From the NCBI GenBank assembly GCA_000181795.3, contig CM012955.1, positions 3,148,774 to 3,212,773 on the forward strand: a stretch of 64,000 nt of DNA. The letters run 5' to 3'. Numbering within the stretch: position 1 is the first letter of the stretch; each line of letters starts with the position of its first letter. Position numbers and translations under genes: made by a program. The notes under the pieces are model-generated. The model was not told the DNA's origin, made no database searches, and worked only from the letters and a program-made list of their open reading frames with translations. Of this stretch, positions 12,416 through 23,215 are shown in pieces. Source of the stretch: Trichinella spiralis. Taxonomy: Eukaryota > Nematoda > Enoplea > Trichinellida > Trichinellidae.

Positions 12416-14290
12416 AGTCAGTTAGCGTTAATAAATAAAAAATATATAACATTCATCTTGTCTTTTGTTTCTCTTTCTTAAAACAATCAAGCTTACTTAC
12501 TAGCTGAACTAAAAGCAGCGAACAAATTAAAATTGAACGTGCAAACCAGATGACCAAACCAAATGAAATAATAATAATAATAATTCCTGTTAGTTGGATT
12601 TTGAAAAATTCAAAAAATCCCATCTCAAACAGATGGTAGTAAAAGCAGCACTTGTGTACGTTTTTAAATTGAATAAGTAAAATGTACTGAAGTGAAAAAT
12701 GCATTTACACTTGGAGGGAAAAAAAGAAAAAATATCACCACCAAGAGGAAGACTGACTAATTGAACGTTTCGAGCAGATTTGAGAAAATTAAAAGTACAA
12801 ACGAGCCAAGAAAAGCAATTGCACACTGCTTGATGTAGGTAGTGACTGATGTATTACTGGAAAGAGAAGAAGAAACAAAACAAAAAAAAAACAGTACAAG
12901 CACGCACTTTAAATGAAATGCTGGCACGGTTGAAGTGCTTCTCAGCAGATCGGCTTTCGGCTCGTTTCATCCTACCGCGTCGCTAGTTAGTTAAGTTCAG
13001 TTAGTTAGTTCAGTGGAAGATGAGAAAGTGCAATTTTGCCGACGGCAGAAATAATGCTCAAACGTCAGTGATGAATAACGTTACAAATAATAATAATAAT
13101 AATAATGGAATGAGAAAATATCCAGAATACGATAAGAAATTGGACGACGAACACGCATTCCAATGATCGAATACAATCGCCGCAAACAGAGAATAGCACC
13201 GATAAGAAGCAATAAAGAAAAAAATATTGGAAAGGCATAAAAGCGACACGACCGCCGAGCAAACTTAGCCTTGATAACGGTGTCCAGTTTTACGAGCACG
13301 GTAAACGCGCTGATTCAACACGTTTCCATGACAAATGATTTCAAAAACAATACAAAACCAATGCCTCGTGACAGTTTACAACAATGCAAGTATCACTGAA
13401 CGATCAGGCGAAATGACAAAGCGAAACAAAGCTTCAATTCAACGAAAAAAAACGACAACGATGTGATAGAATAGAAATTTGAAAAAAAAAAGAAATTCAG
13501 CTGAAAAAATGACGCATCCGGCAATTTCGAAACTTCCTAGTACGGTTAGCAAAGCGTCGAGCAAGGTCATTTATGCTTTCACTGAACAGTCAACTTGTCC
13601 GGACAACTAAGCAAACTAAAGTAAATTGGAAATTTCCAACGACAACAATAAGTTGCAAGCGTCAATTTAGCCGACGGTCAGAGTTAAAGAAGACAACTGT
13701 TAGCGGAGCTTACTTCGTTTGGTGGATAAATTTGAACAGAATTCATCGCAGAATTGATTCGAGTTCGTTTCACAGCGCACAACTGACTACCGTTCACAAA
13801 CTGCTTGTTTGAATTCAATATTCTTCAAGACACCTACTTTTCAAAGAATACTGTAAAAGATACTGTACTGTGGTGTTCATTTTATTTTTATTTCACGAAG
13901 AAAGAAATAATGTTGAAAATTTGAAAATTTTAGCAAAAATAATTTAATTTTTTTTATTTTTCAATTATTCACAATTACAAACCACTACATGCAACTTAAT
14001 TAGATCTTTTGCATCAACAACAGTTGCGCACTTTTATTTGAATTAATTAATTTTTAAAACAATTTTTAAAAATGAAAAACATTTTTACTACAAAATTTTA
14101 AATATAAACATTTTATACTTTTATTTCATCAATGATGCAATGAAATTTTCAAACATTTAGGTCACAGTAATGATGCCAGTCAGTTGAGATGTAGAAATTC
14201 AAATTATTTTCATTTTTGACCAAATCGGACAACATTGAAATTATCGCAAATATTATTCAAGTGATTTTTTTTGGTCACTTACTGCTAAGC

Positions 14291-14443
14291 ATGGTGGTGA
14301 GTTTGCTTGCAGTACAGTTCGCCAATGCGCAACATTATTGTTCAATTCGTTTTGTAGAAAAAATTTTCGGTCATAATTCTTGCACGCGTTGTGCAAGCAA
14401 ATGTTACAATTCAATTTTTTACAATTCCAAAATTATCTATTAA
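14291..14443 (+). CDS. Possible small secreted Cys-rich peptide
   Basis: A 51-codon ORF starts ATG with a hydrophobic MVVSLLAVQFANA stretch ending at a plausible signal peptidase site (ANA-Q). It is followed by a short mature part with four cysteines spaced C-x14-C-x2-C-x3-C. This is the layout of many nematode secreted mini-proteins. I do not recognise a family, there is no clear promoter or polyadenylation signal, and an ORF this short can arise by chance. The frame stays open upstream to about 14216 without an earlier ATG. Confidence 0.2.
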   Translation: MVVSLLAVQFANAQHYCSIRFVEKIFGHNSCTRCASKCYNSIFYNSKIIY

Positions 14444-15579
14444 GCGTGAAAATTCTGTTGAGACATTTTGTTACAATTGCTTCGGCAACAGTCTGAACTA
14501 GAAGCGTCCGCTAAAGCAACATTTTGCACATTGTTACAACATATAATTTGTTATACCGTTGCGTTGTTATATAACAGTTGCAATCGTTTTGTATACGGTT
14601 CTGCATACAATTTGATTCATTGATCATCATACTGATCAAAGAAGACAAATAAAAGTAACTGTTTCAGCATTGTTCATAAGCGAAAAACAAAAAGAAAGAA
14701 AGATTCATTTTGCGATCTCAGTCATTCAGAACATTCAAACAATTGGGAAGAATTTTGCATTTAAACGCTCAACAAAGATGTGACTATCAAGTAAAAAGGA
14801 TTAAAATGTTTCTTTTTGAACAGCACTCTCAAATGCAACAAATAGTGAAAGTTGAATAGCTAGCCGGCCGTTCAATGCTTATTTATAAAAAAAGGACTTC
14901 CGGATATAATGGGCATTTCAAAGATACATTTCTAGCCCGTTTATTCGGCCCACATAGATTTGAGAATTAGCATGACTGCTTTTTATTGAATGATGACACG
15001 CGAAAATGGCAAGCAATTTGTTTTGCAGTTTCTTCGTTGTGTTTACAATTGAGTTGAGGAATTTTTGAAGAATGAAAAGCATCTGTGGGTAGTGAGAAAA
15101 CGTTTTCTCACTAAATCATACATATCATTCATCATAGCCCAAGTGAAAGAATTGGCCGAGTAAGAGGAAATTATAATTGTTGTTGTTCTATTCTTTTTTT
15201 TAATTTGCTTTTAACGCAAATGTTTTATCAACATTAGTGGAAAAATTAAAATGCTGTCAGAAATGATCGTGTCTTGAAATCGTAGTACACAACGGAATTT
15301 GACAAATGATCGCAATTGGCTTCAGAAGCTAAAAATTTCCACAACTAACAAAAAGCACCTCCTGGCCGTTGTTCTCTGCCTCTGCAAAAGTTTATCTGTT
15401 ACTCCAACAGCTGCCTATCGCTTCACCAAGCCAACATCAAATTTATTATAAATAATTGATTAGCACGCCTGCGGAAAGTCGACTTGAAAAACTGTGCTTC
15501 CTTGATATAGGGCCAACTCTTGCAGAAGTGTCTTCGTCGAGCAGTGGTCGCCTATATAATTATATATATATATTCAACA

Positions 15580-16276
15580 ATGTTCAACCTGTGTTTAACG
15601 ATAGTTGTTGTAATTTCGATCACCACTACAGCCCAAACGAAGCGTGTTGACTGTAACAGAAAACCGATAAAAAATGACGATGCTATAAAAAGCCCGGGCA
15701 ACAATGGATTTCACATCACTATCCAATCATATCCACTAAATCAATCATCCCAACCGGTAAACAGTTACGTGCCTGGTGAAAAATATACAGGTAAAAATTG
15801 AAAATAATACTTGAAAATCTTTATTTTTTTAAAGAACTATCTTTTCTGTTATTAACACTGTTCAGAATCATGCCTCATAGTTAGAAGAGTTACTATTCAC
15901 AATGCTTTACGCTTGTCCTGTGCAAATAAGTTACTGAGAAATTTTTTAATAAATACCATAACATTTTCCTAATACAATAAATCATAATTTTAAAATTGAT
16001 TTACCTAATAGAGTTCAAATATGAAAAAGAAAACAGTGAAAATATGTTTTGTTTTTCATATATCAAACTATATATATATATATATATATATTAATGAGTT
16101 CTTGAGAAGATGGATTATCAATGTTGGGAATGTGACGACGTTAAATGTGTGATGTTGCTTCAAGTGAAGCAGGTTTCGATGCTTTCATTACGTTATCACT
16201 CGCCGAGAGTAATTTTAATTATCAATAGAAACGACACAGCATAAATAACTATAGGCAATTAATGATGATGATGATG

Positions 16277-16318
<42 letters not shown>

Positions 16319-19300
16319 TTGGGCTTTGGCATCAAAGCAAAGTGTTTTAGTTCGTAGCTAAAGTAAGTATAAATACAAAAAAAAACTTGTCGCACTGTGT
16401 ATTTATTGTTTCACGCTGAGGCAGATTGGTTGTCAAATTAAGAATATTTTTCTAGTAAGCATAGAAGGATGGAAAACGCGATATACAGAACAAACGTTTC
16501 GAGGATTTACACTGGTCGCTGTCTCTGCCAACGACAACAGCCAACCGCTGGGCTTTTTCCACGCAAGCACAGCTAGCCGACTAAATGGTTCAATTTATAT
16601 TCTAGTTCAAAGTTGTTTTGCAGGTGAAAGAAGATCGAGATGTAAGTTGGTCAGCGGACTGTTGGCATGCGGTCACTCATTCGTCACTTTTCCCCAAAAC
16701 CAACGCTTCGGTTGTATGGCAAGCGCCGCCATCAGACGAAGGATGCGTCCATTTCAAAGCAGCCGTACTGGAATATCCCAATATTTGGTATATGGACGAT
16801 GACGATTTGACGAAACCGTTTTGTGCAAGTGGTAATAGAAAGTGTTTTGTTTTTCTCTTTTCATCATGTTACCTTTTTTCATCGCATGCCTATTTGAGCC
16901 GGCTTTACCGCACCCGGCGGTGAAAATTCAATCAACGAATGCTGCGCTTGCGACGAGGCCAAATATGAGGTCACATTCGAAGGTCTGTGGTCCAAAAACA
17001 CGCACCCCAAAGATTATCCATCTTGTAAGTTCATTTACCAGTGTTGTTGTCAACAACTGCAAAAGTTCACTTTCACTGTAACCATAATTTCTGCTCCAGT
17101 GGAGCATTTGACTCACTTCAGCGATATCATCGGCGCCAGTCACAGTCCCAGGTACACAATGTGGACATACGATGGCTACGCAAGTGACGGACTGAAAGAG
17201 TTGGCCGAATGGGGCAACACCCAGAAATACGAACAAGAGATTCGTGAACAGGTCAGCAAAACATTTATTCACACCATGAAGTGTATGCAATGCAATCATT
17301 TATTTGTGCTGCTGTCGTTCAGACTAGTGAAGTGCGTACAATTTTGAAAGCACGGGGACTTTGGTTTCCGGACGTCCAAGGAACCACTCGAGCCATGTTT
17401 CACGTTGACAAGTGAAGCTGAATTTTGACACAGAAAAACTGTTCATCTTTGTTTGTTGCCACTAGTACACTTACTTATTCATACGTTCCAGGTATCACCA
17501 TTTGGTGTCGTTGGCGAGCATGCTCGGCCCGAGTCCAGATTGGGTAGTCGGCGTGTCGATGATGGATCTGTGCTTGAAAAATTGTTCTTGGATCAATGAG
17601 AAAAGTTTATTCCTCTATCCGTGGGATGCGGGCGTGGACGGTGGCATCACTTACATGGTAAGATTGTCGTGTTAAGATCGTGAGGAAAAATTGTCGTCAT
17701 TAGGAAAATTGTCCACTCTAGTCGCCGAACAGTCCCTCAATTCCACGCGAACCGATCAAACCGATCACCACGTCAGATCCAAACGATCCACGATCACCGT
17801 TCTACAATGCCAATTCTGATGTGATGCCACCGTTTGCCAAGTTGACATTCCGCAAAGAGAAAGTATGCGCTCAACTTTTAACGCCCACATTAATAATCAG
17901 TGATGAATGAGAATAGAAAAAATTACCAAAAAAATAGGTGTATCCGTCCGAGTGCAAGGATCCATCCGAGTACGTGTTGGCGTGGAGGTCGGCTGGAGCT
18001 GAAACGGAAACTAGCGAAGATATCGAAAACAAAAATACCAGTACGTGATGTTTGTTACTTTGTGCATCATTTCAGTGAAGTGCTGTTGTTGTTGTTGTAT
18101 TGGATTTAAAAAGAAGATAAAAAAAATTTTTTTTCTCTCTCTTTCAGAAGAGTGCACCGTAAATTCATGGACACCGTGGTCGTTGTGCAGCGCTACATGC
18201 GGTAAAGGAATACGCATGCGAACACGTGTATACAAGAATCCGATCAAAGCCCATCTGATGGGATGTTCGAGACAGATGAACGAAAAACAGTTCTGCAACG
18301 CGATCATCAGTGTCTGCGATGGTATGCAATAGGAATTTGTCGATTTTTTGGCATTTTTCCCCTTGTCCACTTGTGTGAACAGATTCAGAAAATTTCAACG
18401 ACCTCTGCGCCGCAACTACTTGGGCCCAGTGGACACCGTGCAGCGTGAACTGCGGTCACGGCGTACGTTCCAGGGTGAGAAACTACTTGAATCCAATGGC
18501 CATAAAGCAGTGCCACATTCGGCTTACGGAAAATGAAAATTGCACCGGTAAAAAAAGGGGAACACCAAAAAAACTTCACTAAATCAATCAATTAGCTGCT
18601 TGCTCTCAGGACCGGCCGGACCGAACTGCGACCTGAAGCCAGATCCGCGTTGTCAGACCACCTACTGGTCCGAATGGAGCCCGTGCAGTCATTCTTGTGA
18701 CCAAGGCAATCGAATACGAACCAGACTGCTTTATTATCCAGAAAATCAAAAGTTCTGCGAACATCATCAACTGTTGGAACGGGAAAATTGCAACGTGCAA
18801 AGCTGCGAAGCTTTTCTTCGAATGCACGGAGCTGGTGAGACAACTTTTCACTCACTGTTTGTTGTTTTTTCCTATGCAAATCGGGGGTGGATTGGATGTT
18901 TTCTAGAAATTTGCAACGAACCAGTGGAACCGGGACAATGCGAAGGGACGTTCCCACGCTATTATTTCAACCCGGCCAAGAAAGCATGCATGCGTTTCAC
19001 GTTCACCGGTTGCAAAGGCAATCGAAACAATTTCCACGTACATAACAGATCGATGAACAAGCAATTGTTTTTTTTGCATATTTTTACATAATTAACAACT
19101 CTTCTGTTCACATATTTTAAGAGTGAAGAACAATGCAAGAACGCCTGCGCGGATGCTTCAGACATTAATTACAATTACACAGGTAAATGAAATAAATGTG
19201 TGTGAAAAGTGAATTCCAACTTGATGACAATGAATTATATATATATATTTCAATGCTTGACACATAATCAAATTAATTAATTCACATAACAAATAGAGGA

Positions 19301-19812
19301 AAACTTACCGAAATGCCGATCAGTTTGTTGATTTCGTTAGAAAGTGCAGCGCATTTAGAAGCGAACAACAACATTGTCTCGTTGCTGCCCGAAATGTCGA
19401 AAGTGGACACTGGACAGCCGGTCGACTGCGTGGTGAGTGTTTGGTCGGATTGGTCGGAATGTTCTCAGACTTGCGGTCGTGGACGGCGTGAAAGAGTGAG
19501 AACTGTGGTCACGCCCGCGCGCAACGGCGGCCAACCCTGCCCAGTGGACTTGGTCGAAAAGGCTCGTTGTCGTCTCAGACCGTGCGGTAAAGCAAACGAC
19601 GTTCTCAGATTGCGATGAACAAGTGCAAAGCAAGTGTTTTTTTTGTAGCCATCGTTTGTCGCATTGGACACTGGTCAGAATGGAGTGCGTGTTCGGCGAA
19701 TTGTGGAACCGGCGTGCAGATGCGTCAGCGTTCGGCGAAAAGCAGCGACCGCAGGTCCGAATGCCCGCCTCACCAAACCGAAAAACGCATCTGCGTAGTG
19801 AACAACTGTTGA
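15580..19812 (+). CDS. spon-1: F-spondin (reeler, spondin, TSR and Kunitz domains)
   Basis: Sixteen exons in consistent phase encode 825 residues; vertebrate F-spondin has about 807. It is a secreted matrix protein for axon guidance and cell attachment. It starts with a signal peptide (MFNLCLTIVVVISI). The reeler domain spans about 20-200 (RGFTLVAVSAN, AVTHSS, VVWQAPPSDEGCVHFKA), and CCACDEAKYEV opens the spondin domain (LWSKNTHPKDYPS, GGITYMSPN, metal-site-like DVCL region GVSMMDLC). Then come TSR1 (WTPWSLCSATCG), TSR2 (WAQWTPCSVNCG), TSR3 (WSEWSPCSHSCD), a complete six-Cys Kunitz domain (exons 18907-19037 and 19122-19182), TSR4 (WSDWSECSQTCGRG) and TSR5 (WSEWSACSANCGTG), ending at the TGA at 19810-19812. 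The Kunitz domain between TSRs fits nematode SPON-1 as I recall it. Odd points are a likely GC-AG intron at 16563-16623 and glutamate at the Kunitz P1 position. It converges with DPH5, 213 bp away. Confidence 0.95.
16069..16317. repeat. Microsatellites in F-spondin intron 1
   Basis: A (TA)11 run at 16069-16091 and a compound (ATG)5(ATA)14 run at 16262-16317 lie in the 698-bp first intron, the only long intron of this gene. Confidence 0.85.
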
Positions 19813-20025
19813 AAATTGTCGGCTTCAATATTGCATATTACTTAAAAGCTAAAATATTTTCTTTAAAAAAATCAGTAGTTTTTCGACAAAACGAAAAGAT
19901 TGTCGAAATGACAATTTTGCATCTTGCTGCTTAGCACACATTGTGGTGTGGTCATGTGAAAAATTCATACGATAAAATAAAACTTGTCTTCAATGGATTT
20001 TTTATTCATATTGTTGTTGTCGGTT

Positions 20026-21239
20026 TCACTGCCACATTCTCAGAGCTTCCTCTTCCAGTGGATGAGTTGATCCGACAATGACGAGAGAATGGAGCGGCTC
20101 GCCGAGATCTGTAGTCGACATCTCAGCCAAGCTCCGACAAACGATCTTCTGATCTGGCCATCCAATTCGAGCCAAACCCACACAACGACTAGTTTCCTTC
20201 AACACTAAAATAAAAGCACACACACACACACAGGCGATATAATAATGCATCAGGTAACAACAAAAGTCCACGCTTACAAGTGACTGCTCCACGTTGACGA
20301 CGCATTTCGATAATTTCCAACAGTTGCTTTGCCGCCGCCGATGCGGACATGAACGCCGGTGGCTTGTATTCGGGTTTATTTCTGCAAAAATCCAACACAC
20401 CAACGTTCACCGACCACGATGCACTGTTCACACTGTACACTTGTTCACCTCATGATGCCTTCGATTGTCCGTTCGCCGAGGGTCAAATCCATCAAGCACA
20501 ACGTGTGAGCACCGCAGCTGAGATTGGCTTCAATGCGGTCGAAATAGCTGTCCGGCTTCCACGTGTCTGTCCAACTGACCACTGTCACCGTCTGACCGAA
20601 ATTGTACAACTGAATGTTAAAAAATAAAGTGAAATATACAAATTTGACAGAGAAGAACAAACAATCTGGCTGAAATACCTGCAATCCGCAGCATCCGACG
20701 GCGGTCAAGATTGAAGCGTTGTGCACAACTTGGAATGGAATTTTCCTCGACAACGCCTGCTGGCAAATGCTCCAATGAGTCGTAGCCCTGTTGTAATGCA
20801 GTGACCAGTTAAGATTATTATCGGTGAAATCACACTTCAAATCAATGTTCAATGTTCACCCGAACGGGTCGCCGACCACAAGAATACAAACGTCGGTCTT
20901 TTCGGCCAAATCCAAAATCCTATCTGAAGGATTAATATACATATATACATGCGATTTTCTTTTCCAAATATAATATAATTACCTGTGTCGTTTTCAATTT
21001 TCTCACGGTTGCAAAGTGTAATTTTCTTGTTGTATGCATTTTCCTGAACAAAATAGACAAACAATTAAAACAATAAAAGCCTCATTCATCAGACCAACCA
21101 GAACGGTCAAATCGAAACCGTGCGCTTGGATGGAAGTGTACGATTCGTAGAAAACTTCACTGCAACGTTGTACCATTTTCAAACCGTTGACGGTGATATC
21201 GTCGGCACCGCCGAGTCCCAAGCCGACCAACACGAGCAT
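20026..21239 (-). CDS. DPH5: Diphthine methyl ester synthase
   Basis: DPH5 uses S-adenosylmethionine to methylate the modified histidine of elongation factor 2, the second stage of diphthamide synthesis in the cytosol. About seven exons encode some 270 residues, the family length. Visible landmarks are the N-terminal SAM loop LVGLGLGGADDITV, ENAYNKKITLCNRE, VVGDPFGATTH (split by an intron at 20799/20856 or so), VVHNASILTAVGCCGLQ, NFGQTVTVVSWTDTWKPDSYFD, AHTLCLMDL, PPAFMSASAAAKQLLEI and CVGLARIGWPDQKI, ending DLGEPLHSLVIVG...LRMWQ with TGA at 20026. All match the DPH5 family in order. It sits tail to tail with F-spondin, and its start is only 232 bp from the stop of PIG-M on the same strand. 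Confidence 0.95.
20216..20232. repeat. (AC)8 microsatellite in a DPH5 intron
   Basis: A short AC run in the penultimate intron of DPH5. Confidence 0.75.
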
Positions 21240-21471
21240 TTATTTGACCGCAGGCACCGAAAATTGAACAAGCCCGACAAAATTTGAACTTTAAGAACAG
21301 TCATCATTAGCATAATAAATTCCAGTGGAATAAAAAAAATACAACAACCGTTCGAGCAACAGCGTCGTCATCATCATCAACAAATAATGAATAAGCTGTT
21401 GATTTGAAAAAGAGATTATTTCCTTTTTTAATGGAAAAAAATAATAATAATTAAAAATAAACTAAAAAGCG

Positions 21472-22779
21472 TCAACGAAATGAAACAATTGCACGTTGGA
21501 TGATGTGCACGTTGATGAGAAAGAACAACACGCTCGCGATCCAAACTGGGAGGAAAAAGTTGAAGCCCCGAAATTCTAAACAATAAGCTGGCAAAAGCCA
21601 CAACGCTTGGCCCGCCGTCCACCAGAGCAACAGCCGAACCGGCCGACCGCGGTTGCAGTCGAAACCACTCCACACGGTGGGCAAAAATGCCAGATACCAG
21701 ACGAAATACTGCGACGTGCAAACTTTGTTATGAGCGACAAACGCCAGTGTGGAAATGAACCAGCAGATCGGCAATTGGCGAGCAAATTTCAACGCCAGAA
21801 AGAGAACAATCAACGCTTGGGGCACGAAAGCCGCGTACGAGATCCAGGCAATGATGTTGGTGCTGCTGTCGGCGTTGAGGTACAACGGCAAGAAGAATGG
21901 CGAAAAATTGTGCCTGAACAACAAAAAGTGCAACAATGGAAAATTCCAATACCAAAGCGTCAAACTTTGCTCAAATTACTTGTAATCGGTTCGACGAAGA
22001 TGATAAAGCAACGCCTCGTCGGCATACTGCCTGCCGTACTTGTAGTATGCCAGTGCTGTGGGGGCGGCAAAGCCGACCAACACCCCGAACGCGTAGCCAG
22101 CAGCGGCTCCAAGGGCCCTGGCGAACCGAACCGGGAGACTGGCCACGTGGTCGTCGTCGTCGTCCTTTTGGTGCAGCTTCTCCTGGTAGAGCTTGAAACA
22201 AGCCGACGGCAAATAGATGATCGGGTAAAGTTTCACGTGAACACAGAAGCCGTGGAACAGAGAAGCGCACAAACGAGCCGGCAGACCACCAATTTCGACC
22301 AGCAACAAGCTGAACAAGACCAAAAACGAGACAAACGATTCAGCGTTGCCTCGACTACTGATGATCATCGTGAACGGATTGAACAAGGCGAGCGCCAACA
22401 GTGGACCCAAAGACGAATGGCCAGAATCCGACGACAATGCCAGCACTGTCGACGCCAAGCCGGCTAGCAAGTCGAAAGCGTTGAACAGCAACTTGCCGTA
22501 CAGAGGCCAGCGAACGGCCGGCAAAAGGAGCCAGGCAAAAGTTGGCGTGTAGCGGTAAGTTTGGCGCTCGTACGGAGATTGGCCACGAGCCATCAGCTTC
22601 GCCGCGTCCAACATCACCGTGTAGTCAACGTCGGTGAATTTGACATCGAAAAAATAATCCTGCAACTGACTGTAAGTGACCAACAAGAATCGAACCGCCG
22701 TCGAAAAACAGAGCAACTTCAACAACCAACGGTACTCTGCTGAACTGATCATTCTCCCTCTCTCTCCCTCTGTCTTCAC
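21472..22779 (-). CDS. PIGM: GPI alpha-1,4-mannosyltransferase I (PIG-M)
   Basis: PIG-M adds the first mannose to the glycosylphosphatidylinositol anchor precursor in the ER lumen. Two exons (21980-22779 and 21472-21913) encode 413 residues, close to the family's usual 420 or so. The first luminal loop holds the acidic DVDYTVMLDAA motif and GQSPYERQTYRYTPTFAWLL. Further diagnostic blocks are LFNAFDLLAG, LFNPFTMIISSRGNAES, FCVHVKLYPIIYLPS, HNFSPFFLPLYL just after the splice, NKVCTSQYFVWYLAFLP and WWTAGQALWLLPAYCLEFRG. Many hydrophobic segments agree with a polytopic ER enzyme. The start could be the ATG at 22779 or the one at 22752 (MISSAEYRW), since family conservation begins after both. The coding GC content is clearly above the flanks. 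Confidence 0.95.
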
Positions 22780-23215
22780 AGCTAGTTAGTCAGTCGTGTA
22801 AATCTAAAATTTTTATTCAATTCTACTCAGCAACAATAACAAATCCAATAAATAAACTTTCACCTACTTTGAGTAGCTCGCATTTTTCACACTGTAACAT
22901 GAAAGCTATAAAATAATTTAAATAATTTATGCGCAAAATCCACTGGCTGATGGCAAATGAAAATACAAAAGGAGGTTGGAATTGGAAAAGCCAAATAGAA
23001 GAAGAAGAACAACAACAACAACAAAGTAATGATGATCAATTAATTCAACGTTTTTACTTTGCTTCTCTTTCCCTACCCCCCTCTCGCTCTTTCTCTCCAC
23101 TTTTGCAGCTATTATGAACAGCAAAACACTACCAAAACAGTAACAAAATTAACAGATAAAAAAAACTTCATCTCATTTTCAACTAGCTTGTTTCAACTAA
23201 ACAAAACTGATCAAG
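22780..23215. other. Intergenic between PIG-M and sarcoglycan
   Basis: A 436-bp gap with the PIG-M upstream side and the sarcoglycan 3' side. I see no gene here; the ORFs present are low-complexity (AAC/GAA and CTC repeats). Confidence 0.6.

Larger units (their letters stand above)
12124..15579. other. Intergenic, 3.4 kb between divergent septin and F-spondin
   Basis: This should hold both promoters and possibly untranslated leader exons. It includes a (CT)14 run at 12385-12412 close to the septin start, ATA-type runs near 12570 and 13090, and one small Cys-containing ORF (14291-14443). I see no other convincing coding sequence. Confidence 0.5.

Noticed and set aside
21607-22467. 286-residue plus-strand ORF
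   Set aside because: Antisense shadow of the PIG-M gene, whose minus-strand frame carries all family motifs; the plus frame is Arg/Gln-rich and has no domain.
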